From contig JASJZC010000004.1 in NCBI GenBank assembly GCA_037178855.1, positions 6,882,001-6,946,000 of the forward strand: 64,000 nt of DNA, in the 5' to 3' direction. Position numbers and translations under genes: made by a program. Positions 37,300-47,264 of this stretch are shown here, piece after piece (the stretch's first letter is position 1; every line of letters begins with the position of its first letter). Below the pieces are notes generated by a model. That model had not been told where the DNA came from. It worked only from the letters and a program-made list of their open reading frames with translations, and did not search any database. Origin of the DNA: Oscheius sp. JU75. Taxonomy: Eukaryota; Nematoda; Chromadorea; Rhabditida; Rhabditidae.

Positions 37300-39958
37300 A
37301 TGCTCAACTTTGATTCACTTACTGCAACGATTACTTGCAATACTGTCGAGGGTCTCATAGCAGTAGTAAACATCTACCTTATCATCGTTATTTGGAAATT
37401 TACTCCGAAAACTATGGGTTCATTTAAAATTTACTTGCTCAAGCTTGCTGTAAGTATTCGTGGGACTTCATTTACATCATTTAAGGGTACCGACTTTATA
37501 TTCTCCTTTAGTCTCGGGTGGCTCTTTCTGCCAAATCTACTGTTTCCATTACCTGCTCTTACTTGTGGTGGTCTGTTTAAGTATTTCGGCCCAACTGGCA
37601 TGAAGTTGGCCTGTATACTCACCTTTTGTTCTGGAGAGATCACGCTACTCTCTGTCAATGACTGTTGCCTCTATAGATTTTTTGTCTTTTACAAATTCGA
37701 CAAAGCTTTGGAAAGATTCACAGGACTTCCGTAAGTTCCAGTTTTAATGTTCATTTGAGTGAAAGAAATATTCAGAGATAATTACGATGAATCAGTTTAA
37801 AAGTTATTAGTCAAAGCGTTCCTGAGTCGTGAAAACAGACGTGGGAAGCCAGATCTCAAGCGACCTAATGAAACGGGTTTGCGGTACGGGAGAGCCAAGG
37901 CGACATCGCGCGTGAATAGGCATTACAATCTGTATACAAAACTTAAAATCAGCAGCCCTAAGCAGGTTTCACTTGTATGCATTATAGTAGACACTTTCTT
38001 TTCACGGAACCATTTATACGAGCAGGTGCAAATGAAATTCAGATCTTTTTCACCTGATCGCTCGATTGATTCCAATGATTTGAGTAACAAGTATTCGCAG
38101 CTAATTATCACTTTGCTAGCATCCAACGAACCGGTAGCGAAGTTTTACTGTCAATTTTAGTAACTTTGCTATTTTACGTCTTTTTTAAAATCTCACACGC
38201 AACCTCAAATGGTATGCTCCGAAATGGAAACTTTCAGGGGTATGACATTCTTTTTTTGTGGGAATGGAATCGCTTGCATTGCAATAGTTATTGGTACCTT
38301 AATTAACTCTGCCTCTGGTTATAAGGTAAGCAATCTTTACAAGTATTCAAAAAATAATATCTGTCGCTAACAGAGGTGGGGGTTCATTCTTCTCTGATCC
38401 GACATCTGCAACGTTTATACCAATCCGGATCTACATACCTTCTGGCCAACGGCAGTGGAGCCCCAATTGATGGAAAAGAGGAGTACGTCAAGGAGACGTA
38501 CTCAGTCCGAAAGTCTTCAACGCCACATCAACGGGATCAACTGGGAAGACGAAAGGATCAGAATCAACGGGCAACATCTCCATACTTTGGGATCTGCTGA
38601 CGACATCGTGCTGTTCTCTAGAAGCCGACCAGGAATGGAAAGAATGCTGCATAAGTTGACTGAAGCACTGGGCTCAGTAGGTCTCGAAATTAATACCAAA
38701 AAGACCGTTCTTCTTTCCAACATCGTGAACAAAACCCCAATTATCATTAACGGATCCAATATCAACTTTGTGGATAATTTCGTTTTCCTTGGATCACAGA
38801 TCTCCATTCCACTTGACGATTCTGTTGAGGTCAAACGAAAAATGGGACAGGCATTTGATGTCTTCAACAAGATCTCCAACCTCCTGACATGCAGAGAGCT
38901 GACCATGAAGAAAAGAAAATTACTCTTCGATTCATGCGTTACTCCTGTAGCTCTCTATGCAGCAGAAACATGGACACTGAAGGAATCGGACAAGAAATAC
39001 ATCGAAGTAAGCCAAAGACGGATGGAAAGAAGAATGCTACGAATCACTTTTCTTGACAGATGGCAGAATGAGAGGATAAGAGCAAGAACAAAGTTGATGG
39101 ACTGGAGAAAGAGGATACTCTGTCTCGAGATGACCTGGGCGGAAAAGATAAGACAGATGAACGGGAACAGATGGACCAGTACTATTACCGAATGGACACC
39201 ACTTGAAGGCAAAAGATCTAGAGGCGGGAGCGTCAACGATGGGAAGACGAGATTCGAGGGTTAGCGGGCACGGACTGGTGGCACCGAGATGCCGAAGAAT
39301 CGAAAATCTTGAGATCTACGCTAGTCACATAGACTTGAAAAACGTAATAATAAATAAATAAATACATTGCAGGAACTCGCGCAATACGCTATCAAACACA
39401 ATCTGACAATCTATATGGAGGAAGTATCATCTTCAACACCATTGATGATCTTCAACGGCGATGATATTTATGTAATCCTCGGATCAATTGTCATAGTGTT
39501 ATGGCTACTCGCGACAGAAGCCTGGAATGTGGTGTTGTCGGGCGCCGTTCTTTACAAAGTCAACCAGTCCAAGTCGTCTATGTCGAAGGAAACCTACAAG
39601 CTTCAAAAGAGTCTTACTTATGTCCTTCTAGTGCAGGTGTGTCGTTTCGCTTTCGAAAAATTTTTGGTGGTAGGCTGTCCTCCCCTTCGGTACAGTGACT
39701 TGTCCGATGTGTGCGTATATAGTAACTCTGGGGTTTAACTGGGTCAGTATCGCACAAGCTGATTTATTCCAATACGGGACAGCGGCCGTAATTGGGTGCT
39801 ATCCTCTGGTCAACTCTATCTTCTGCCTCTACTGCATGAAACCGTATAGAACATTCACTATCAAGCTCTTGAAGAAGATCTTCTGTTTCTGGAGAAAGGA
39901 CGTCACAAATACTGTGGAAATTGCACGACTGGATGCCACCAGCTCTAATCTTGCGTAG
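37300..39958 (+). CDS. Nematode chemoreceptor-like seven-transmembrane protein (Srh type)
   Basis: Srh receptors are nematode-specific GPCRs, mostly expressed in chemosensory neurons. Exons 37300-37730, 38238-38325, 39373-39636 and 39674-39958 join in phase with no stop, giving 355 residues. A 36-base in-frame intron at 37450-37485 would make it 343. Typical features are FTPKTMGSFKIYLLKL after TM1, PALTCGGLFKY before TM3, and KETYKLQKSLTYVLLVQ before TM6. A SIFCLYCMKPYR-like TM7 is followed by a basic tail. An RTE fragment fills the intron 38326-39372. AATAAA follows at about 40008. The start is uncertain because the upstream region is repeat-disturbed. The subfamily could be Srh, Sri or Str. 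Confidence 0.8.
38004..38048 (+). repeat. 45-base direct repeat, copy 2 of 2
   Basis: This is the second copy of the segment at 37204-37248, inside the intron 37731-38237 of the chemoreceptor. One base differs (AACAGG against AGCAGG). Confidence 0.85.
38372..39360 (+). mobile_element. 5'-truncated RTE-clade non-LTR retrotransposon
   Basis: The frame at 38455-39264 reads as the distal part of an RTE reverse transcriptase. It has the catalytic box SADDIVLFSRS, then GLEINTKKT, VDNFVFLGSQIS and the tail CVTPVALYAAETWTL, RMERRMLRIT. Upstream, motifs such as LYQSGSTYLLANGSGAPI continue in other frames, so the start is damaged by indels. The element ends in an AATAAATAAATAAAT tract typical of an RTE 3' end. 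It sits wholly inside a chemoreceptor intron on the same strand. It is a dead copy. Confidence 0.88.
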
Positions 39959-40220
39959 TTCAAGTTTGCATTGATCTTCCCTTCATCACATTGAAAGTTT
40001 TATAAATAAACAGTTTGAAGGGGGACTACCCAATACTTACTCATCTGTAATGCGAATTAAGGTAGAGAGGTCTCAGAGGAGTATGACTCCAACGAGTGGG
40101 GAAGCGAAACTGGCTCAGGATTGAAAGATCAGAGCCAGAGTGATTCCCCTATTGTTTTTGATGCAGTTTGTTGGATTGCCTTGCCGTAGCTTACCGATAG
40201 TGTGCAGGAACTTCCAAGAA
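39959..40220. other. Intergenic, chemoreceptor 3' end to small membrane gene
   Basis: This contains AATAAACAG at about 40005 for the chemoreceptor and a GTGCAG that ends 13 bases before the next ATG. Nothing else is recognisable. Confidence 0.45.
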
Positions 40221-40633
40221 ATGAGCAGCGAAAGCAGCGAACCGGTGTACTTTACAGACACGAATGCAGAGACGGGAGCTATTGGACGCGCCCAGGGCAA
40301 CGCCTCCATAATGGATCTGATGGGTAAGCTGAAAAAGAACAACAAGGAGAGGGAAAAGTCGACGATGGAAAAGCACAAGATCTCAAAACGTTATGATAAG
40401 AAGAACAAGGATAAGAAGAAGAAGAGCAAGATCAAGACCAAGTGGGTACAGAGGAAGGACCGGTACGAAGTGACAACTATCTCTCTCGAGTGGAGGGTAG
40501 CATCCTGAGCGGGTTCATCAGCTCGGCTGTGATCTTCGTGGTCACGAGCCTCATCGTCCTTTTTGTGGTACTGATCTGGACCAAGAGCAAAATGGATCAT
40601 CTGTTCGACGAGAGCGAGATCGGGAAGAAGTAG
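40221..40633 (+). CDS. Small single-pass membrane protein, unknown family
   Basis: Two frames overlap here. The preferred model splices 40221-40323 to 40452-40633 (donor G|GTAAGC, acceptor GTACAG) and gives 94 residues. These are an acidic N-terminus (MSSESSEPVYFTDTNAETGA), then SDNYLSRVEGSI, a transmembrane helix (SAVIFVVTSLIVLFVVLIW) and a short tail ending ESEIGKK. The skipped 128 bases are open in the first frame and read as a Lys-rich peptide with good codon use (GKLKKNNKEREKSTMEKHK). That segment may therefore be coding in another isoform. GTGCAG 13 bases upstream could be a trans-splice acceptor, and AATAAA follows at about 40668. I do not recognise the family. It lies between the U2 inverted repeats. 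Confidence 0.5.
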
Positions 40634-41621
40634 GTCGTGACTACTTTTTTGGCAATCTTTAAGAACAAATAAACTGCAACATAGCTTAAGGTTCTTTTGA
40701 TTTTGGCAAACGGTGACTGGGTTAAAATTAAGGCTTACAGGATATGGGTAGTTGAGACAGAGGCAGTTCCCCTAAGTTTTCCGCGTCCCACTAGAAAGCA
40801 TGCCCGCTGTTATTTGATCTAGGTAATCATTTGGCAACATATCGAGAACAAAGGATTGCGCAGTGAAAACTAACGTAGGATATAATATTTTTTGTAATAT
40901 CCACTGCGACAGAAGAAAAGGAGCTCGAAAATAATAAAAACCCATACAAAACGTCATAATCGTTACTGCCACTGGTCGCAGCGATTCCATGAGGAGCTCC
41001 CCGGCAAGACGAGATCTGAAAATTTAAGCAAGTGGCGCTGCGTGTGGTCAGGTCATTGAGAACGCACCGAGACGGTACGGGTGACACTGTTGATTTCAGA
41101 CCTGGATTGAATTGTTGAGTGCTCACGTCCAGACAGTACCAGATTGGACTTTAGTAAACGCTGTAAGCTATTGTGTCAAATAGAAATTTTTTCTCAATTA
41201 TTTACTTCTATGCACTGAAATAGCCAACAGCTAACAAAACAAGGAACAATGCCCTGACCACTGCCTAATTGCCACTACAAAAGAGCGACAAACTGTTCCA
41301 GACTTCCGCGAAGTTTTCTCAACCCAATTAGCATGTTTTCCTCCTGTTGAGCTACCGTGGTGTCCGCACATTGCATGTCAACACTAATACCCAAAAAAGC
41401 TGACAAGCCATTTCGTGTCAAGAGACAAGAGGACAAGCCAGCTGTAGCAGAAACTGCTACTAGGGAAGTGGCGCAGCCGCCTGTGGTCAATTCTAAGCAA
41501 AGGCCAAAGGGCAGTGAAGCAGCCGCGTCTCCAGCGGTTTCGCCGTCATTTCCCCTCAGTTTGCTTAGGCGGCTGCGCCGCTTTATAGTAAAAAAAGACT
41601 GCACTTCACTACGACTTCGGC
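40634..41621. other. Gene-poor stretch inside the U2 inverted repeat
   Basis: This 1 kb has a possible minus-strand hydrophobic frame (40990-40772, MESLRPVAVTIMTFCMGFYY) with no exon partner that I can support. It also has a degraded MITE copy at 41360-41590. I call no gene here. Confidence 0.4.
41360..41590 (-). mobile_element. Degraded MITE copy (GGCGGC-palindrome family)
   Basis: GGTGTCCGCACATTGCATGTCAAC with CAAAAAAGCTGACAAGCC, and GCGCAGCCGCCTGTGGTCAA followed by GGCGGCTGCGCCGC, match the family ends in reverse order. Sequence between them has diverged and gained material. Confidence 0.55.
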
Positions 41622-42373
41622 TTCATTTGTGGCATCTCGTCTCCAACATCCATCGCTTCACGCCGATGAGATAGATGACAGATGCTGCACATTGGACCTA
41701 AGAAGGCCGAATTGGAGTCTCCTTCTCGTCACGCCCCTACAGAAGACGTCGATGATGCCGACTACGACCGCTTCCTGAGTAAGATCCAGAGAGCTATGTC
41801 AAGTCTAACACCCTAAGGGGAGGTCTTTACTGTCAATGACACTGTTAGCCAGAAGCGACGACTTTTCCGAGTGCAGTTCTTATTTCTCCCCAAGGGGAGA
41901 GGGCCGGTCCCAGCTTCAGTGCAACGCCGGGTCGACCCGTGAGAAGGCGCTGGCAAGCCAGCGACCGACTCCGGTCTCAAAAATCGGTTAACCTTGTACG
42001 ACGCAATAGCGACGTATATCGAAGGTTAATTCGATAAGAACGATTACTACACTTTGATCTTAGCCATAAGGCCGAGAAGCGATAGAGCATAGTCGCTAAT
42101 CGGGACTATTTGTCAGGACGGGTGTGGAGAGAGTACGGCGGAGATAGGAGCTGGCGGCGGGCAGAGACGCAATGTGGCTGGCGCTTCTGTCCTGTCTTTC
42201 CAGAAGTGTCCAATTAGAAAGTTTCAAAAACAAATAAAAACTTTGCAGCTTTTATCAAAAAACTATAACGTTTCTTCAAGAAGCGAAAGTCAATTTGGAG
42301 CATACCTGGATGATTCTGAAATACCTGAAGCATGTGTGTGAGAACCGAGCGAAAGTGACGGATAGAGTATAGT
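41622..42373 (-). repeat. Right arm of the ~750-base inverted repeat carrying U2
   Basis: This is the reverse complement of 36153-36902 with scattered substitutions. It contains the second U2 gene, its upstream region, and an RTE endonuclease fragment readable on the plus strand near 41690-41790 (DVDDADYDRFLSKIQ). Confidence 0.9.
41900..42083 (-). ncRNA. U2 spliceosomal snRNA, copy 2
   Basis: On the minus strand the sequence is the same as U2 copy 1 wherever I compared it. This includes the 5' end ATCGCTTCTCGGCC, the GTGTAGTAATCGTTCTT region, the Sm site ATTTTTG and the 3' loop GGCGTTGCACTGAAGC. The conserved upstream block lies at 42084-42170. Confidence 0.93.
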
Positions 42374-42716
42374 GCGTTTCGGAGCATACTTCGTTAGATT
42401 GTCTTTCTGTCTCCCTCCCTCTCTCTTTCATCATCCAAACCCAGTACAGTTGCCTTTTAGCCACTTGATACTTCTTTCTGCCCCCCAAACCGGTATATGC
42501 ATCCCACAATGTCGCAATGGAACAGTTGGATTACCTCTCGGCAGGTGCCCTTCCTCTGTCGTGTTGTTGACCCTCCCGAACAGTTGATCTCCCCAAAAAG
42601 GAGAGGTGCTCCTAGTTCTGACTGTTGACTCTCTTCTCAAACAGTCCTCCCGCTTCTTTTATGACGTGTTTCAGCGACTGTTTGGCACAATACTGAATCA
42701 TTTTATGTCTTTCGTC

Positions 42717-43997
42717 ATGCGAAGCCTTCTTCTATTCCCGATCTTTTTCCAAGCTGCTCTGGCAACCCCATCCGTCTGGCAATGTCCCATCAATGTCTTC
42801 GGTCCGATGAGTCCCTTCGATCCGAATGTGGGAGAGGTGTATGTTTTTCGTTCTAGATTTCAAAGAGGCTCCTGTTGCGTTGCTGTCTCCCCGTCATTTG
42901 ACTCTCGGGCTTATCTGGCAGTTACAATGATTGGGGAGGTAGGGAATCAAACAGGTTTTGTAACTATTACGGCTCTCTCAAACAATTCATTTTTTTTCGC
43001 CTGTGACAAAAACTGTCTGTCCCGTTTAGAGTCAAGTCAATTAAGCCAAGCCAAATCAAGCTCGTCGGTTAAAAATCGGCTTCGCTTGGCTCATATACTG
43101 TATAATATGACAGTTTAGAACTCTTTCGGGTCGGGTCGAACCCGGAATCAGGGCGGGTTGTTCAAGTATAATGAGAAGCCAAGGGGTTGAAAACTCCCAC
43201 AATAGCATTACAGTCAGAACGGCGCAAGGACTGACCATCCCCGAGGATATGGGCAATGCTCAGTTCCACAGGAGGGATGCTCACAATCAGACCCAAAGCC
43301 CTATCCTACCCAGTAAACACCCTATAGCAAAACGGAATGGTGTAAGTGTGTTGCTTGATGTGGAAAGCACTTTGCTAAAGCGCAATGATGCCCGTCTGTC
43401 CGTCATGGTGTCCGCACAATGGCAGGTCAACACTAATACTCAAAAAAGCTGGCATCCTTTCATGTCAAGAAACAAGGTGTTTCGTAGCGAGACACTCGTT
43501 TCAAGTCATGAACTGATAGACACACAAAAGTTTTAATATAAACATTTTAATATAAATAGGAGTTACATAATATGAAACACTCCAGACCGTGCCTGCGTTC
43601 CGAGGACCATATAAGAGGCCAAGGGCTTAAAAAAATCCCCAGCTCTATATGAAATTCAAATTTTCTCACATCTATGCGATATCCTTTAAAATTTTTCGAC
43701 CCTATAAAAACTGGAGAGCATTACAAGAGCCAAACATGATTTCTTGACCTCTCAAATCGACTTTTTCAGCTGCCCGAGCGGCTCCTTCATCCACTACTAT
43801 GCCTGCTGTGACGGTAATCCTTTCACCTGTTGCTTCTACCTCGAACCGTGGTTCATGTAAATGCTCTCAGTTCTTCAAATTGCTTATTCAGAATTGTGTT
43901 AATCATCCTCGTAACCCTCCTCGCCACTGCCTGTCTCTTCGGTCTGGCCTGTGCTCTACTCCGCTACCGAAGAAGGGAAGCCCCTGATCGTTATTGA
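42717..43997 (+). CDS. Small cysteine-rich type I membrane protein
   Basis: Exons 42717-42838, 43770-43856 and 43892-43997 join in phase to 104 residues. The donor GT|GTATGT of exon 1 is chosen because it alone fits the next phase. A signal peptide (MRSLLLFPIFFQAALATPS) is followed by a short ectodomain with CPSGSFIHYYACC and NPFTCCFYLEPW. A transmembrane helix (IIVLIILVTLLATACLFGLA) and a basic tail (RYRRREAPDRY) follow. The paired CC...CC pattern next to the membrane is reminiscent of Shisa-type or similar small nematode proteins, but I cannot assign a family. The 931-base first intron contains a MITE relic. Function is unknown. Confidence 0.7.
43330..43490 (-). mobile_element. Degraded MITE end in an intron
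   Basis: AAAGCGCAATGATGCCCGTC, GTGTCCGCACAATGGCAGGTCAAC and CTCAAAAAAGCTGGC match one end of the family in reverse. The palindromic end is not seen, so this is a fragment. Confidence 0.5.
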
Positions 43998-44625
43998 CAG
44001 AAGAAAACTTTCTTGTGATTGTAAGAACTGAGATCACATGAAGTGCCCAAAATAACTTTCGGCTCACACAGAATCAAGGTCACGGTGACAGGAAACAGTT
44101 TGATCACAGAGAGAACTGTGGACTGTGGTACTGAACCATTGGGACAAGATAGTAACACGGAGAACAGCGTATCTCGCTGGGGTGTCAATGAATCCTCTCT
44201 ACCAGTTCGGAGGTTCTACGAACGGGTTTTTCAAAGGTTTTCATGAAAACCAGCGGGCACAGCCGTCTGTCAACGGCTCTAATTCGCCGTTCTAAGTATG
44301 AGTTATTGTCCAACTCAAGTAGTTGGCAACAATTTACAACAGCACTGTACAGCTTTTTGCGAACCTCTCAAGACAGGTCAACAAGCGGTTCCAATTGTTC
44401 CAGTTGTTCAGTGATTCCCGGTCACTTGGAAAACTTCTAAATTTGTCCCAGCCCCAGTCTGGAGCAATTGCACCCAATAGTGTTAGGCTCAGAAGGATTG
44501 AAATTCCCTCCAATTCGTGTTAGATTATACAGCTGCATTTGGAGATTTCGTCAACGCAGATGGCTAAAGTTATGAACAGTCGAGGCTGAAGCTGAAATCG
44601 TTTTAGTCTTCGAATTTTTCTTCTA
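43998..44625. other. Intergenic, upstream of the mariner element
   Basis: This is about 0.6 kb with no recognisable exon, RNA gene or clear repeat. Short reading frames here have no domain signature. Confidence 0.4.
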
Positions 44626-45861
44626 TTGGGTTGGCATATAAGTCTTTTCGCTTTTTCAAATGCCAAAATTTATTGACTTCCAAACAACTTTTTCATTCGT
44701 TGTAATTACCATTATGATGTACCACGTCTGCCCATTTCACGGGTAGCTTACGGATGCCACACTCGTAGAACACCTTGGGTTTCGACGCGAAGAAGTTTGT
44801 CAACCAGATTTTGAGTGCGCCGTCGGAATCGAACTGTTGTTATCCAATCTCGTTGTTGAGGGTCCGGAACAGATAATAGTCGGAAGGGGCAAGGTCCGGG
44901 CTGTATGGAGGATGGGGTAAAATCTCCCAACCCAGGTCGTGGATCTTGGAGCGAGTGAGTTTTGCAACATGGGGGCGCGTGTTGTCCATCTGCAGGATGA
45001 CCTTCGACTTCAGCGGTCGTTTCTGACGAAGTGCAACGGCAACCTTTTCAAGTTGCTGGCTATAAATGGCGGCCGTAAGGGTAGTTCCAGCATCCAGCAG
45101 TTCCCAGTGCACCACTCCTTCGATATCCCAGGAAACACAGAGCATAATCTTCTTTAATGAGTATCGGGTTCACATCAGGACTTGGTGCCTGCCCTGGACC
45201 CACTCATTGACGCTTCCTTTGGAAGTTTACCTACGTTACCCACTTCTCATTTCCCACCAGGCATGGTAAAAAGGATTTCCTCTTATACCTGGATAGGAGA
45301 GAATGGGCGACGGACATGCGCTGCCACTTCTGGGTGTCACTGAGGTCATGCGGCAACCAAGTGCCCAGTTTCTTCATAAATCCCAATTGCTTCAAATGGT
45401 GTTCCACTGCAGCATGACTGACAGACAGTGCCTCTGCTAGTTCACGGGTAGTCTGCCGATTGTTCTCATTCACGAGCTGCAGCAGCTTCGATTCATCAAA
45501 AGTTGACCTTGGCTCATCTTCGACACTTTTGTCCCCAGTCCGAAAGCGATAGAGCCACAACTGGCATACCCTCGTAGACGCCATCCCTTGGCCATAAACA
45601 TCGTTGATATCAGCCGCCGTTTGGGCTCCATTCGTGCCTTTGAGGAACTCATGTCGCAGATCGTAGGGTGGCCAGTCATCAATAGTCCGGATCAAGACGA
45701 ACAGAGAATAGAGTACAAGAAGAAAAGAAGTGATGTCTTGCATGGTGGTTGTAGAGGACTGAGTGAGCTACACGAAGTGCTATATCAACAGCTCGGTCAT
45801 TGTTGCAAACAAGACAAAGGACATGTTTACAAAAAGCGAAAAGACTTATATGCCAACCCAA
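44626..45861 (-). mobile_element. mariner-type (Tc1/mariner) DNA transposon, inactive
   Basis: The element is bounded by about 30-base inverted repeats beginning TTGGGTTGGCATATAAGTCT, and TA target-site duplications lie at 44624-44625 and 45862-45863. At 1236 bases it is close to the usual mariner size. It encodes a broken mariner transposase on the minus strand. The TIR pair and TSD are intact, so it may still be moved in trans. Confidence 0.93.
44750..45743 (-). pseudogene. mariner transposase, broken
   Basis: The N-terminal helix-turn-helix part is readable (TAADINDVYGQGMASTRV, TGDKSVEDEPRS, ELAEALSVSHAAVEHHL), ending with GNEKW at about 45240. In active mariners the first catalytic aspartate sits in GDEKW, so it appears changed to Asn. 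Stops and a frame shift follow. The frame then resumes at 45145-44840 with QMDNTRPH (second Asp) and YSPDLAPSDYYLF (third Asp, DD34D spacing type). Further damage follows near 44840. The copy cannot make an active enzyme as it stands. Confidence 0.9.
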
Positions 45862-45863
45862 TA

Positions 45864-46602
45864 TTTCTCATGGTATCTTCGAACGTTGTTCAACATGCTT
45901 GACTGCTTTTTTCTTGATTCAAGACATAACGAGCAAGGAGATCTCAAATGTCTGTGCCTCTATAGCTCTTACTCTAGAGGCAAACTACGGTTTCCAGACC
46001 CATATTCTGATAGTTCAGTAAAAGAAAATTTGTAAACGTGTTCAAAGAATGACTCTTAGTACCTTTCACATAGTCTATAGAGCTTCAGTACCATGCAAAA
46101 CGTTTCAATACCAAATCCTCAGAGTGGCGCGCCCAACGTCTCTATATATATTTCAGAGATCCCAGTAGTGATTTTTATGCCATTTTCACCAATTTTTTTT
46201 GACAGAAACAGAAGTCTGTGGCACAAAACAAAGTTTATCCCATTCGTCCATTTAGAACACAATGTTTTTGGTACTATTGAGATAGACAACTACTGGATGT
46301 GAACCAGATCGATCACTGTTTTAGCAATTACCGTGTCTTTTTGTATGATTTGTTAGGACTCTTTACAGTGCCACAGACTTCTGTTCCTCAGGAATCAGAA
46401 AAAGATGCTGAAAGTGATTGAAATTATCCCTCAACACGTACAAAATTTGCAAAGGGCGAGAAGGTCAGATAGTTTCGGCGCGCCACATGTCTTATACTTT
46501 CTCAGGGACTCCTATAGTGATTTTTTCCATTCTGCTCCATTTTTTGTGGGGGAGGCGCATTGTATCTCTTACCCTACTCCCACCCCGGAGCCCACCGCGT
46601 CT
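45864..46602. other. Gene-poor stretch before U2 copy 3
   Basis: The GATAGACAACTACTGGATG near 46283 with ACCGTGTCTTT resembles 36019-36085 upstream of U2 copy 1, so the duplicated flank is longer than the obvious repeat. GGCGCGCC occurs twice. No coding gene is seen. Confidence 0.45.
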
Positions 46603-46914
46603 TTGCGTCTCTGCCCGCCGCCAGCTCCTGTCTCCGCCGTACTCTCTCCACACCCGTCCTGACGCATAGACCCGATTAGCGACTATGCTCTATCGCTTCT
46701 CGGCCTTATGGCTAAGATCAAAGTGTAGTAATCGTTCTTATCGAATTAACCTTCGATATACGTCGCTATTGCGTCGTACAAGGTTAACCGATTTTTGAGA
46801 CCGGAGTCGGTCGCTGGCTTGCCAGCGCCTTCTCACGGGTCGACCCGGCGTTGCACTGAAGCTGGGACCGGCCCTCTCCCCTTGGGGAGAAATAAGAACT
46901 GCACTCGGAAAAGT
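46603..46914 (+). repeat. Third U2-containing repeat unit (short form)
   Basis: Similarity to the U2 arms starts at GCGTCTCTGCCCGCCGCC and stops abruptly after GCACTCGGAAAAGT. This unit therefore contains promoter block, U2 and 3' flank, but not the RTE part of the arms. Confidence 0.85.
46692..46875 (+). ncRNA. U2 spliceosomal snRNA, copy 3
   Basis: The sequence is the same as copies 1 and 2 wherever compared, including the ATCGTTCTT after GTAGTA and the ATTTTTG Sm site. The upstream block 46604-46691 is conserved, so it is probably expressed. The 3' end is approximate. Confidence 0.93.
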
Positions 46915-47264
46915 GACCGAGGAGTTATGCTCGAAGAAGTGGCGCCACCCTGTTCCCGGACACAAGTAGCCATCTCCGAATTGCACGAGTTCCACATGTG
47001 AGTTGCCTTCGGTAGGTGTTAGACTTGACATGTCAAGTTGTGCATCAGAATATTGCTCTGACAATCAAAGCACTCTTGAATTAGAAACTTTTGAAGTTTA
47101 TTTAGAAGCAACAGATTGTAATTCTGGAAATTTCGCGTCAACATCGAGAAAGAGATAGATATAAATGACATTTTTCATTGGAACAATTTATTAAACCCGT
47201 GCAACCTATATCACATATGAACAATTTGTACAACAGTAATCCACATACTCCTAGTTCAGTTCTC
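46915..47264. other. Region between U2 copy 3 and the MFSD8-like gene
   Basis: This contains GGTAGGTGTTAGACTTGACAT (47010) and about 100 bases of related sequence also found at 30658-30790, which is a dispersed repeat. The remainder should include the 3' untranslated region of the minus-strand transporter gene. Confidence 0.5.

Noticed and set aside
40772-41126. Hydrophobic minus-strand frames between the U2 repeats
   Set aside because: The upstream frame starts at GTG rather than ATG, no splice partners are visible, and there is no family signature.
36153-42373. CRISPR-like or integron-like interpretation of the repeated blocks
   Set aside because: The repeats are long, inverted and carry snRNA genes; nothing bacterial is present in the window.
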